Assembly (NCBI RefSeq): GCF_964355755.1
Contig: NC_092672.1
Coordinates: forward strand, 34,220,501 to 34,284,500
Origin: Antedon mediterranea
Taxonomy: Eukaryota > Echinodermata > Crinoidea > Comatulida > Antedonidae
Reading direction: 5' to 3'
DNA: 64,000 nt
In this document: in pieces, positions 40,201 through 54,684 of the stretch
Numbering within the stretch: position 1 is the first letter of the stretch
Layout of the letters: each line of letters begins with the position of its first letter
Notes under the pieces: model-generated
Database searches by the model: none
Told to the model about the DNA's origin: nothing
Seen by the model: the letters and a program-made list of their open reading frames with translations, nothing else
Position numbers and translations under genes: made by a program

Positions 40201-41064
40201 ATTTATGTTGTAGATCATTTCCTGTGTACAGGAGGTTGAATATTAATCAAAATAATTAACGGTTTAAATATTTCACCTGTAGCACATGAGAATAATATTA
40301 TTTGCAAATCCAGGTACCTGGATCAATGCAGTCATGCACAACATAGTACACCCACTGTACTGATTGCGTGCAAACGAACGTTGCTGCAATTATTTTGAAC
40401 TCATTTGCAAAATTTACTCTCCCCAGCTGAAAATAAATAGATCAGTCTACCTTGTAGATATAAATTAGTTTTTGTCATGGTTTGGTTAAGTGCGATGAAG
40501 GATATGGATATCGGCAACAGAATATTAAATAAATATATATAATGTGATGATTGTATTTGAATAGTGTACCATATGCTTACAAGCAAAATATCCAGAATGG
40601 GGATGAGAAATGCCAAAATTCCATCTATTTATGTGTTGTAGTGGATAGTGAAAAAATGGTATTTCTTACACTATCAAACTAGTTTGACAAAAAAAATGTG
40701 ATGTGCCCAAATAATAATGGTAGTGTATATGCCAAAATATGGTGGTGATATGACATCATCATATCCATATATGGGCACATTTTTTTGTCACATAAAGTTT
40801 GATAGTGTAGACAGACCTTTAGGAGTAAAATTCACTTCCATCTTTAACTATTACCTAAACAAATTTAACAATCAAATTGTTCTAATTTAAAATATTTAGG
40901 ATGATATACATCAACTTCTGGACAAACGGTTAATCTCCGAGCTGAGTGAGCAAGAAAAACGATATTTGAAACAGCAACACCAGGCGTCAGGTAGTAGTAG
41001 TCCTGAAGAAAAGAAAGTACGCTCTTCTCCACGAAGGTTTAGCCTCTGGCCTAGCAGTAGGTGA
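19298..41064 (+). CDS. BICDL1: BICD family-like cargo adaptor 1, complete, 11 exons
   Basis: Coiled-coil adaptor that joins dynein/dynactin to vesicle cargo (Rab6 vesicles in mammals). Exons: 19298-19579, 25802-26017, 26289-26405, 27024-27170, 29687-29971, 30706-30864, 32196-32378, 36191-36265, 37036-37148, 39203-39323 and 40900-41064. All junctions are GT-AG and in phase, giving 620 aa (human about 573). Evidence includes the CC1-box AAELGKALLE (residues 64-73) that binds dynein light intermediate chain, ELTEQNQRL in exon 2, and the C-terminal SQLLSTIQQK plus EWQDDIHQLLDKRL, which track human BICDL1 closely. Heptad coiled coil runs through most exons. Exons 5 and 6 encode acidic linkers (CDDDFEDDDGN, LEDDDDGDN). 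The protein ends RRFSLWPSSR, comparable to the aromatic/basic end of human BICDL1. A poly(A) signal candidate is at 41537-41542. BICDL2 is less likely given the tail match. Confidence 0.95.
20095..20310 (+). mobile_element. retroposed element (SINE or LINE 3' end), BICDL1 intron 1
   Basis: A unique GC-richer body (CTGGTCAAGGTGGGCACTGG, GGCGGTAATTATCACTG) runs into a tail of AATAAAATAAAATAAATAAA, the usual form of a non-LTR retroposed end. No coding sequence is seen and the family is unknown. Confidence 0.55.
21503..21537. repeat. short palindrome
   Basis: CATGGAGGTATAA and TTATACCTCCATG separated by a short AT-rich loop. Related words occur at 46424-46442 and 50291-50310, so this may be a small dispersed hairpin. 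Confidence 0.7.
21769..21806. mobile_element. MITE family A end fragment
   Basis: Only the left end survives (AAAGCTCTATCTACACTATC followed by AAACTTGTGACAAAA). The interior and right end are absent. Confidence 0.7.
22454..22735. mobile_element. MITE family B copy, right end missing
   Basis: It starts TTAAAGATGTATTGTTCCCC and continues with CCATTTTGCAGTTTTA and ATGGCATATTCAACAACAAA in the family order. The terminal GGGGGACAATACATCT is not present. Confidence 0.7.
23030..23200. mobile_element. MITE family A copy, TTAA at both ends
   Basis: It runs from TTAAAGCTCTGTCTACACTA to AATAGTGTAGACAGGGCTTAA, with two internal AAATATGGTA units. One of the cleaner copies for defining the element limits. 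Confidence 0.9.
23410..23586. mobile_element. MITE family E, full copy
   Basis: Inverted ends TAAAGGGCCTTTCACACCTG and CAGGTGTCAAAGGCCCTTAA. The inner arms pair as TTCCGGCACGGTTCC and GGAACCGTACCGG. It is much GC-richer than its surroundings. A diverged relative is in an ABHD11 intron at 48284-48474. Confidence 0.85.
23620..23677. mobile_element. MITE family D, half copy
   Basis: GTCGCTTGTGATTGGTCGAC, CACTTGCGTTGCATCC and AGTGGGAACCAAGATTAA match the right half of the foldback element at 44112-44297. Confidence 0.65.
24252..24384. mobile_element. MITE family A copy (reverse orientation)
   Basis: TAAAGCTCTTTCCACACTGT to GTGTAGACAGAGCTTATT, with the ATATGGACACGATTACGTCA centre in the orientation opposite to the copy at 9523. 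Confidence 0.85.
26045..26120 (-). repeat. dispersed retro-element tail (reverse copy)
   Basis: The reverse complement contains GGTTTATCCAGGTAAGCTAG and GCACGAAATAG, matching the repeats at 7620-7790 and 8085-8285. Confidence 0.6.
27180..27620. repeat. ATT/ATC-rich low-complexity tract
   Basis: A long stretch of degenerate ATTATCATC-type simple repeat in BICDL1 intron 4. Open frames across it are low-complexity artefacts. Confidence 0.85.
28110..28320. promoter_or_regulatory. candidate intronic regulatory block with an X-box
   Basis: A GC-richer block in otherwise AT-rich intron 4 of BICDL1. It contains GTTTCCATGGCAAC (28226-28239), which fits the RFX X-box pattern RYYNYYWTRRNRAC, and a TAAT-type homeodomain core just downstream. 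No coding frame explains it. The regulatory role is inferred from the motif alone. Confidence 0.35.
28681..28715. repeat. short retro-element end
   Basis: AGATACAAGATACAAGAAAC followed by TTTATTTGTC resembles the reverse complement of a non-LTR 3' end with short repeat units. Weak evidence. Confidence 0.35.
29415..29520 (-). repeat. dispersed retro-element tail (reverse copy)
   Basis: Reverse complement of the GGTTTATCCAGGTAAG family seen at 7620-7790, with extra sequence shared with the copy at 26045-26120 (CATGCCTAACTTACCTGGAT). Confidence 0.6.
31370..31571. repeat. dispersed repeat with AAAC tract and terminal hairpin
   Basis: GATCTTGTAATTACTTTTTG, a run of AACA units (31511-31535) and a terminal ACCTCCTTGGCGGAGGT hairpin. 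The layout resembles a widespread invertebrate interspersed repeat. A related hairpin-like AGGGCATACCTCCGCCTACT is at 30908-30928. Class uncertain. Confidence 0.5.
31751..31927. mobile_element. MITE family A copy
   Basis: TTAAGCTCTGTTTACATTAT to GTTTGATAGTGTAGACAGAG. It has an unusual AT-rich insertion in the left arm (GATTGAAATATATATTTATA). It directly abuts a tRNA-derived SINE. Confidence 0.85.
31936..32185 (+). mobile_element. tRNA-derived SINE adjoining BICDL1 exon 7
   Basis: The tRNA-like head is 31939-32012: acceptor arms GGAGTTG and CAACTCC pair perfectly, with an A box TAGCCGAGTGGTTAGG and a B box GGGTTCAATGCCC. The anticodon arm is degraded, so it is not a functional tRNA gene. The body continues with GAGTACCTGGTTGAAAATAC, GGAACTGGCCACCCTACCAC and ACGGGACTCACC. 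Exon 7 begins 11 bp past the SINE end, so its polypyrimidine tract lies at or inside the SINE tail. Confidence 0.8.
33461..33965. mobile_element. inverted-repeat element, family G
   Basis: About 505 bp with ends TTAGGGAGGTTTCGCAATCT and AGATTGCGAAACCACTCTAA. The arms continue as ACGAATACGATAACGAAAAC on both sides. There is no transposase, so it is non-autonomous. BICDL1 intron 7. Confidence 0.85.
35838..36006. repeat. 56-bp tandem repeat, 3 units
   Basis: Units start GGTTAGATTA at 35838, 35894 and 35950 (exact 56-bp period). Each contains GCCTAT, ACAGGCATCACATGTGACAA and TATGTGATG with substitutions. BICDL1 intron 7. Confidence 0.9.
37168..37308. mobile_element. MITE family A copy, left end lost
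   Basis: It starts at AGACAAGAAAAGTGTGATGT, only about 20 bp after the BICDL1 exon 9 donor, and ends GTTTGATAGTGTATACAGAC. Confidence 0.8.
37475..37603. mobile_element. MITE family A copy (reverse orientation)
   Basis: AACTCTGTCTACACTATCAA to GTTTGATAGTGTAGACAGAC, with a short deletion in the left arm (AATTTGCCCATGGACATG). Confidence 0.85.
38050..38956. mobile_element. inverted-repeat element, family F
   Basis: About 905 bp. The ends are ACGCCCGTATTCTTAAACCG and CGGTTTAAGAATACGGGCGT, followed inward by GACTTTAGTCGTAGTTCGAG and CTCGAACTACGAGTAAAGTC. The terminal inverted repeat is about 45 bp, with further degenerate CGACT-rich pairing inside. No transposase; the longest open frame is about 64 codons and unrecognised. 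BICDL1 intron 9. Confidence 0.85.
39788..39965. mobile_element. MITE family A copy with internal triplication
   Basis: Left TTAAGCTCTGTCTACACTAG, right AGTTTGATAATGTAGACAGA. The interior carries three tandem copies of GCCCAAATATGGTAGTGATAT (21 bp or close), where other copies have one or two. Confidence 0.9.
40667..40821. mobile_element. MITE family A copy, left tip missing
   Basis: It begins TTACACTATCAAACTAGTTT and ends GTTTGATAGTGTAGACAGAC. Upstream of BICDL1 exon 11. Confidence 0.85.
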
Positions 41065-41187
41065 CATTAGGTAAGAAATTGTCCTTTGGATGGGATGTAA
41101 AGCCGTTGGTCCTGTGTGTATACATTGCTAATGAGCATGATAAAGATATTATTCGATAAAGAGCAGGAGTCTTTTATATCAAGCTTA

Positions 41188-41345
41188 AAACCTTATCTAC
41201 ACTATCAAAATTTATGTGAAAAAAAATTTGATGTGCCCATAATGGACATGATGATATATCACTACCATATATGGGCATATCACTAGCATATTTGGGCATA
41301 TCACACTTTTGTCAAACTAGTTTGATAGTGTACACATAGCTTTGT
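41188..41345. mobile_element. MITE family A copy downstream of BICDL1
   Basis: AACCTTATCTACACTATCAA to GTTTGATAGTGTACACATAG. It lies within the probable BICDL1 3' UTR or just beyond it. Confidence 0.85.
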
Positions 41346-43722
41346 ATTAATGTTTATATAAGACATTTGTTTTCTTTCAAGCTCTTAGTTGCCATGGCAT
41401 TATAACGACAACCTATCACAATTTAATTGACAACAGCTTCCGGAAACCTATTGTACTTTTGCAATTATTGTACTGCTTTTACATCTCATTATACAATGAA
41501 TAATACATGTATTTATACAATTTCTTTGTATTTCTTAATAAAAAAACTTTTTTTATGATATATGCAATTCGTTTTTTTATTGTCAAAATGATTGCAAAAA
41601 TATTATTTCATATTCAAATTAAGTTTTCACAAAAGTTCAAATAAAAAGATTGTATTTGTCTATAGACTACTGTATGCATACTCATTTTACAATGATCAAC
41701 AATATATTTTTTAATTCAATTTTTTTCTTTTATATGAAATCCTGTTCTGAAAAATAATTGTATTATATTATAATATTGTTCTCTAAAACAATCTTTTTTT
41801 TCTAACAGAGTTTATGGCTGTACATAACAGGACAGTTAGGCTGCAAGTTGCTGGTACAAAATTTGGACATACATCACACCAAGAATTATTATAAGGATCT
41901 TCAGTAAGAATGTGTCTAAAATCTAATGAATTAAATCAGTCTCGACATTTGTTTTATTTTATGTAACTCTTTGATATAAAAACTAGGTATGTCATTTATT
42001 AGTCATAATTAATGTATTTTAGTTAAAATTTATTTTTCGCACATACATTTTTTTCAAGTTAAAAAAAATGATGGTGTTGATACAGTAGCCTACCATTTAA
42101 ATCATTTATATACTTAATGAAAGGTAAATATAAATAAAATACTGCAAATTGTTTGAAAAAGCCTTAATATTGCACCTTGATATAGATTAGGTAGAAGTAT
42201 TTAGTAGTAAATATATTGTAATTTATTTAATAGTAATTGTGTGAGTGTTATGTTCCAAATTTTAGACATTTTGTGTCACTCTGCACTTGATCAACAAATT
42301 GTAGATATCTAAATAAGCAGTAGTAAAGTACTGTAGTTATATAATTAAGAAATTATTTTAAAAATATTATATTTCAGATAGTTACCTTTTTCATGTATGT
42401 CAGCTCTAAATATATCAGCTTGATATTTTATCAAACAATATTCAAAATTATAAAAAGCTTTAGGCATTACTATTATTTTAAAAATAAGGTATTACACATA
42501 GTAGTGTTTACTACATATTTCTATATAAGCATTTCTTTATGTTTTGTTTTCATTAAATTCAAAATATATAAATAAATTTAATTGTAAGTAATTATACGAA
42601 TGATTTATAAGTTATAATATTAAGGATGAGTTTTGTTGTTTGGTATCACACACTTTTCACACATGGATAGGGAATGTATTTAAATAGTAAGATACTGTAG
42701 ATGTTGTTATATAAGTAATTAAGGTAGCATTTATAATCATCATTCTTTCTATAGATATAACTTCTTTGGAAGAAATAGGTTAGCTAGGGACGTAGTATTA
42801 AGAATAGTTATAAACTAATGCTACACATCTGTACAAATTATTATACTAATTATATGTACTGTAATTTAATAAAAAAATCCGATAAAATTTCTCAAAATTA
42901 ATGACTAAATTTCTTCAACCGTTCAACCAACTTCATAAAAGATTTTCATATAGACAGTACTTATGTAATTGTAATAATGAATAAATAAACTTAATATATG
43001 TAATTATGTTTTAATATCATTGTATAAAACAATTAATATATGCAGTTATGTTAAACATATTGTATAAAGATAGATGATTAATGCCAAAATGAAGAGCAAA
43101 TAAATAAAATATCTTTGGAGTATTAAGAAATTTAAAATTTATCTTCCAATTTTTAAATTAAATGAATATTAAATGGTTTTAAATCATAAAATGATTAATT
43201 GTAAAAAGGAAAATACTGTAATATAACAGAAAAACAATCTTCCAAAATTATATTAGAAATTGTTTTGTGGTAGTATTAAAAAAATAAAATTGGAATTATG
43301 AAATTAAGATAATATGAAATTCATGTGAAAAAGTATGATTATTTTAAAATTCTTATTTTATGTTGAATGATGATTTTGGTGTTTTCCTACCTAATAATTC
43401 TTTACAACAAAGTTGAACAAAAAAATTATTTAGTATAGTTATTTGCTGTACTGAATTTACAACAGCATAGTCTTTATTTTATGTAATTTGTATGTTATAA
43501 TATGTATTGGTTAGTATATATATAAATGATACCAAATTTTAAATATAGGTTTACATGAGGTTGGTTGAACTATTGAGCTACAGTTATAGATGTATTATTT
43601 TTAAATTAATAGATTTTAGGATCATATGGTATTTCAAGTTAAAATAATAGGATTTATTTAGCAAAATGTATCTGATAAATTAAAAGACAATATTAGGGAG
43701 GTATATCTGACAATTTGTAGTT

Positions 43723-43843
43723 TTAAGCTCTGTCTACACTATAAAACTTGACAAAAAAATTTGATTTGACCAAGTATGGACACGATGATTTCATATCACT
43801 ACCATATTTGGGCACATCACATTTTTTTGCCAAATGGCTCTAA
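43723..43843. mobile_element. MITE family A copy, right end missing
   Basis: It starts TTAAGCTCTGTCTACACTAT and keeps the interior through GGGCACATCACATTTTTTTG. The right terminal repeat is absent. Confidence 0.8.
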
Positions 43844-44111
43844 GAGGATAGGTACATAGTTAGGTAAATCAGACAATTTAGGTTTTAGAGAAATATTTAT
43901 TGATAATACTCTGTACCGACTCCCCATTCCCCTCTAATATACTTGTGTAGGCATGAGGAACAAAAGGTATATTATCTGCCTCAGGGTCGGTGTCCAGCAG
44001 AGTCAGTACGATAAATATAAGATTATCAGATTCATTATATGTTGTAAATAAAAATAAAAAATACCAAGTATGTAAGGTAATTTAAGGTTTGTTGATATTA
44101 ATAGGTAAGGA

Positions 44112-44297
44112 TAAAGCTTGGTTCCCACTAGAACGTAACGCAAGGACGTAAACGCAACGCAAGCGTGTTAACCAATGAGAAGCTAAGTTATAGACAGTTA
44201 GCAATCACAAGCGAATAAGACATCGCTTGTGATTGGTCAATTCACTTGCGTTGCGTTACGTCCTTGTGTTGCGTCGCTAGTGTGGGAACCACGCTTA
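44112..44297. mobile_element. foldback element, family D
   Basis: Ends AAAGCTTGGTTCCCACTA and TAGTGTGGGAACCACGCTTAA. The arms pair over most of the length (AACGTAACGCAAGGACGT with ACGTCCTTGTGTTGCGT). GC-rich relative to its surroundings. A half copy is at 23620-23677. Confidence 0.85.
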
Positions 44298-44340
44298 AGT
44301 AAGATTACTAAGTAAGTAAGTAAGTAACAGTAAAGCTACT

Positions 44341-44484
44341 TTAGCTACACTATCAAACTGTATGTAACAAAAAAATGTGATGTGCCCAAATATGGACATG
44401 ATGATGCCATATCACTACTATATTTGGGTACATCAATACCATATTTGGGCATATTACACTAGTTTGATAGTGTAGACAGAGCAA
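44341..44484. mobile_element. MITE family A copy
   Basis: TTAGCTACACTATCAAACTG to AGTTTGATAGTGTAGACAGA. The tip of the left end is eroded. Confidence 0.85.
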
Positions 44485-44841
44485 CAGGACCAATACTCCT
44501 TGTATATGATGTATAGGATATGTAATTTAAGGTTAGTTAAGTTAAAAGGTGCTGCTGTTCATAAAACGCCATTTTTTATATTATTTATATTCTCCTCAGT
44601 CTCAGTTGTATTTACTTATTTGGTGTAGAATTCTTCAATTTGGAAATGAAAGCTGTCTATCACCACATAAATCTGTCTTCAAATTAACTTTTCTATTTCC
44701 ATATAAATCTGTCATGATGGTATAACAGTACAAATAGTAAAATATACTAATATTTCATTCATACTTTTTTTTTCCAAAGTATGTCCAAATGAGGGCATAC
44801 TTCAAAAAGACATACATCCAGCAATCACTTTTCTTTTTTCT

Positions 44842-44962
44842 AAAGCTCTGTTTACACTTTTAAACAAAATGTGATGTGCCCATATATGGACATGATAATG
44901 TCATATCACTAGCACATTTATACCACTAGAATATTAGTTTGATAGTGTAGACAGAGCTTTAA
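44842..44962. mobile_element. MITE family A copy, short form
   Basis: AAAGCTCTGTTTACACTTTT to AGTGTAGACAGAGCTTTAA. Parts of both arms are deleted, leaving about 120 bp. Confidence 0.85.
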
Positions 44963-46011
44963 ATAAATCAAAATCCTTGAATTTATTACATTCAAATTGG
45001 TAAAGATTGCGGACACATTATTATTATTCTAATAATCAATATTTTATAATCAAAGTACCTTGATATGATACATTATTGTTGGTCTGTATAATTCTACTCT
45101 ATGTCTTTTAACAAATGAGTATAAAAAAGCATCGTGCAAAATGTTTTATTAAAATTTAAGGATTCAATACTTATTTACTTTTGATGTTTATAGGCAATAT
45201 ACAGTTGTGTAATTATGTTTAAAATTATGTTTAAAATGATTAATCCTATTTAAAATGCGCATATAATTAAAATAAATTGTAATTTAATTATATTTATTTG
45301 TTATCATCTGTAATTAAAAATATTGCAAAATAAGGTTTTAACAACAAATACAGTAAGTGCAATTAAGATGATGTTTATTTTAAAGTGTTTCTTATTATAT
45401 AACTTGTTACACCAAGGTGCTCTATATATAAATTATATAAGAAAAACTGCCTTGACAATGTATAGGCCTAAATAAGGATTGAATAAGGTAGTGTAAGTAT
45501 GTATATGATGTAATTATCCTATCTTATGAGGACTATAAATGTAAAATAAGTGTGTATGGAATTCCTGTTTAGATAGAGTATTCAAAGGCCAGCACATTGA
45601 GGATTTTCATACAAAATGAATTCAAGAACATCTAACTCAGCTACACTTCAAAAGTAGTAGTAAAGGTAGAAAATTTTAATATAAATTAAGAAAAATCAAT
45701 TTTTTCAGTACTGTTGTATGCAGTAACAATATTACATATAAAAACATTTATCATGAAAAGAATATAATTGTAAGAATCCCCTTAAAATAAGATTAAGCAA
45801 AATGCTGTATAACAAACATTTTCTTTTTGTAAAAACCAAACTATAAACTTACAGAACATTTCGAAACCCGACATGTTTGATTCTCAATTTTTGTTATACC
45901 AGATGAAATTTTGAAAATGCTGTATATTGAAACTAGTTTTATAAACATCTCAAACTGATGACATTCTAATCATATAGATACAAGACTTGTTCAATACTTG
46001 CTTGCATTCAT

Positions 46012-46156
46012 TAAAGCTCTGTCTAAACTATCAAACTAGTTTGACAAAAAAGGGTGATGTTTCCAAATATGGTAGTGATATGACATCATCATGTCCATAT
46101 ATAGGCACATCACATTTTGTTGTCACATAAAGTTTGATAGTGTGAACAGAGCTTTA
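46012..46156. mobile_element. MITE family A copy near the ABHD11 3' end
   Basis: TTAAAGCTCTGTCTAAACTA to AGTTTGATAGTGTGAACAGA. It retains a single internal ATATGGTAGTGATATG unit. Confidence 0.9.
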
Positions 46157-46733
46157 CATGTGATTTTCTTCAAATGCTTTTGGTTGGTAGTGTAAATACA
46201 CATAGTTGTTGCATAATATTTCATTCTTGTTTTAATGTTAATCAGTGTGACAACACAATACTTAAATATCTATATCTAAACAATGTGCGCAATAAAAAAC
46301 AATGGGAATGTTACAAACATTTTGTTTATATAATAACTTCAGAGGGATTTGAACTACAGTACCGTTTGGTGTCAAGTTTAATTCTACGAAACTTGAAAGG
46401 CATTTTGTTGTAACGTGGAGTAATAACTTACTCCATGGTTGTAATAAAGATTAACTAACTTCTGTTGATGTAACTTAACATAAATTGCACTTGTATTAAA
46501 TGTGTGAAAGTAAAGTATAGATGTGTATGCAATTATTTTAATGTGTTACTGATAAATTTGCCATCATTTTCAAAATCCAGGTACAGGAAAATTTGTATAA
46601 CACAATTTGCATGCAGGAGTCATTTACCATGTCTGTTTGTGAGAAGTTTATCTGTCTTTGATAAAACTGTCACTCCAACCAGGAGTATAAACCAGTACAA
46701 AATGTATCATTACACAATATTCACAAACTTTTT

Positions 46734-49270
46734 TCACTCCTGTTTATTAGCTAAAAATCGCTTCACAACTTGCAAAAAGTCATTAGGCTTTTCCGAATGA
46801 ACCCAATGACCAGCTCCCTCTACAGTTTCAATGGTTGCTGACGGAAATAACCGAAATATTTCAGTATGGTCAGATGGTAGTATATAGTCTGAATGACCTC
46901 CTTTAACAAACAGAGTTGGTTTTGGAAACGTGCTTTGGAATTCTGGGAAGCCAATCATATCATCATGGTTGTCTAGTAAAGCTTTTAGATTCAATTGCCA
47001 TTCGAAACTTGTGTTATTTTTCCTTATATTCTTCATGATGAACTGCCTCACAGCATCTTCCTGTTCGGTAAAAATAAAAGTAGTATTAATGTTCACAATT
47101 CATTTTAGTTATTTTATGTTTTTAGACACATGTGACCAAGGATTACCAATAGTATATTAATAACTGTCCTATCATATAGTTGGTAATCTCCTTTACACAG
47201 AGGCTATTTTGTGAACCAGTACACCTGTGTAATCCCCTACTCGTCTCGAATGATTTAAGGTGCGCATGGGTGGTTATAACTGTGTACACTGGAACTTATC
47301 CGACAAGACTTGTTCCACCACCAGAACTGGTAGGAGCAAGTTGGCCTCAAACCCATGCCTATACAGTTTGTTTGCTCTTAGTGAAACACAACAAAATGTC
47401 CCCCTTAATAGGGGTGTTTTAAAGAAGGGGGCTCTCCTGTAATCTTGCAAAATATCAAACTTGACAGCTGAGTTTCTCTCAAAAAAAGATTATAAGAAAA
47501 CGATAAAAAATGAGGTTTTATTTTTGTTCTCTATTCATTAAATTGTTTATATCTACATTTTCATACAGGGTTGATATCTAAATTCCAATATGGAATAATT
47601 TTCCTACAAAAAAACAGAAAAACAAAACTATTGTTGTCATTTTTTACAGTCCTGGAAGTACACAACCCTATTGTGACCTTCAAGGGTTCTTTTTTTGTAA
47701 TATTGATTAATATTGCACACTTACTGGAATTGTTTTCTGTAACTGTAAATCAACATCCTTCCTCATTTCGGATGGCGACTGATTTTCTTTAAACTTTACA
47801 GACAGCATTGCGTTTATGTATTCCATTACCCATGATTCACCTCCCGATGTTCTTTGTTGCCTAGGTGCGCTGTCAACAACTATCAACTTATCCACCAAAG
47901 AGGGCTGCAGAGAAATGTGAAAATTATCATAGATAAGAAAGTTTTAAAAAGTGCTAAACAAATTTGTTCATATTACATGTGGATGTGTGGATCTTAGTAC
48001 TACAGTACCTCAATTAGACTTGTTACCATAGCAACTTTACCACCCATACTATGGCCAATCAGGATACAGTTTGAGAGTCCTAATTTGTCAACCACCAATG
48101 ACCTTATATCTTTACCCATTAGGTCAAATGTCATCGCATCAGTATGAGGACTGTCACCATGGTTACGCGTATCAACTGTAACAGTCTTAAAAACAAAAAT
48201 TGTAAATATTAGTCAATTATCTATTTAAAATGAATTTATTTACAGTATTAATTATTGTATTGGCCTGTTGGGCAGATTTGAGAGGATCACTCTTTCACAC
48301 CGGTGCTGGCAAATCAAATTGAACGTCAATGTTTCGTTTTCATGTCACTCTACTCGGCTATGCGTCAATTGCTATGACTGTAGCCTCGTGAAAACAAAAC
48401 ATTGACATTAGATTTGATTTGCTTGCACCGGACTGGAACCGTGCCGGAGCAGCTATGACAGTAGGCATTAGCGTTAAAAAGGTAAACATGGAGCTTAGTA
48501 TTGGCTGACCAACAAAATGTTAGTTCTTAAATGTACACCCACCACCTACAGTATACTTGACCTAATAATGGAAAACAAAACATGTTAGTATAATGTAGGC
48601 CTGTCTCTTACTGTATGGCCTGTATCCTTGGTAAGACGTTTGGCTAGTGTGGCCCAGTTGCTCTTGCATCCAAACAGTCCATGGAATATCAAAATATTTG
48701 ACAGACTTGTGTCTCCTTTATTAACATGATGTGCAAGGTCCACAGAATATCTATAATAAATATAAATGAAAAAGAAAAGAAGATAAAATTACAGTTTTTG
48801 CAGTTGGCTATTCATCTCATGGAACCAGAGGATGTCCCAAGATTTTATTTAATACTAATAATAATAATACACTTTAAGTGCCTGAAATAAAAAGGTGAGT
48901 AAAGAAATAAAAATAATATAGTATATAGATTAGTAGTATAATGTTACACAATTAAAAATTGTTTTCATCACTTCCTTGAACATTGTTGTTAAATTAGATA
49001 TAATCATTTATTTATATTTATGCATAGTCATCATAACATTCTATTTCGATTCATGGGATACCTAATGACACTTATCCACCACCATCATGTATGACATCAT
49101 CAACAAACAAGCCGAGTGCCAAGCAAGGAGGAGAGAGGACACTTCAGCTATTTTTATTGCATAAAATCCCACCTTCTGACTCCCTGCTCATAGCATCTTG
49201 AATTTAAACGCCTTCCCAACGTTCTTGAAAACGGTATACAACATATATTGCATCTAGAAAACAAAAACAT
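46734..49270 (-). CDS. ABHD11: alpha/beta hydrolase domain-containing 11, complete, 5 exons
   Basis: Mitochondrial serine hydrolase; the mammalian protein protects lipoylated 2-oxoglutarate dehydrogenase. Exons in coding order: 49270-49173, 48750-48612, 48185-48009, 47904-47725 and 47060-46734. Phases join and give 306 aa (human 315). Residues 1-32 are Arg/Ser-rich with no acidic residue before Glu28 (IPFSRTLGRRLNSR), as expected of a mitochondrial presequence, and exon 1 splices in frame to YSVDLAHHV. The oxyanion HGLFG motif follows, then TVDTRNHGDS, the nucleophile elbow GHSMGG (Ser125) and GAGHW with the probable catalytic His283. The catalytic acid is not assigned with confidence. The ATG at 49270 is chosen because an overlapping ATG in another frame hits a stop before the donor. 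Confidence 0.95.
48284..48474. mobile_element. MITE family E relative in ABHD11 intron 2
   Basis: CTTTCACACCGGTGCTGG, AATGTTTCGTTTTCATG and GGAACCGTGCCGGAGCAG match the element at 23410-23586. The outermost ends are diverged. Confidence 0.7.
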
Positions 49271-49534
49271 GACTAAATATTACAAAATGTCTGCTTAAAA
49301 TGGGCAAAATGACAGTTCCTCCTCTTTCACATGCAAATTCTGAATGAAAGGGGTAACCCCTAATTCCTGCTCATGCGTGTTAGCGTTGATGACGTCACAG
49401 CGGCGAAGCGCCTCAAATAACGACGAGGGATTTCCTTGCCAAAATCAACCGACGTAGAGTGTGTTTGGCGGTGTAAATTAGGAGAGGGAATAATAGAAAA
49501 AACGATAGTAGTCCATTAACTAAACATTTGTAGA
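49271..49534. promoter_or_regulatory. ABHD11/RAB35 bidirectional promoter region
   Basis: The two start codons face away from each other with 264 bp between them. The interval is GC-richer than its surroundings (GTCACAGCGGCGAAGCGCC) and carries a perfect palindromic CRE, TGACGTCA, at 49390-49397. No TATA box is evident. Both 5' UTRs must fit here unless further 5' exons exist. Shared regulation is inferred from the layout. Confidence 0.6.

Positions 49535-54684
<5,150 letters not shown>

Larger units (their letters stand above)
41065..46733. other. BICDL1 3' flank and intergenic region
   Basis: No coding exon. The BICDL1 3' UTR probably ends soon after the AATAAA at 41537-41542; a splice donor (GTAAGA) at 41071 after the stop leaves a spliced 3' UTR possible. 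The remainder is AT-rich and carries five family A MITEs and one foldback element, listed separately. ABHD11's 3' UTR must begin below 46733. Confidence 0.55.

Noticed and set aside
46504-47160. Plus-strand open frames near the ABHD11 last exon
   Set aside because: They are antisense shadows of ABHD11 or chance frames in its 3' flank, without similarity.
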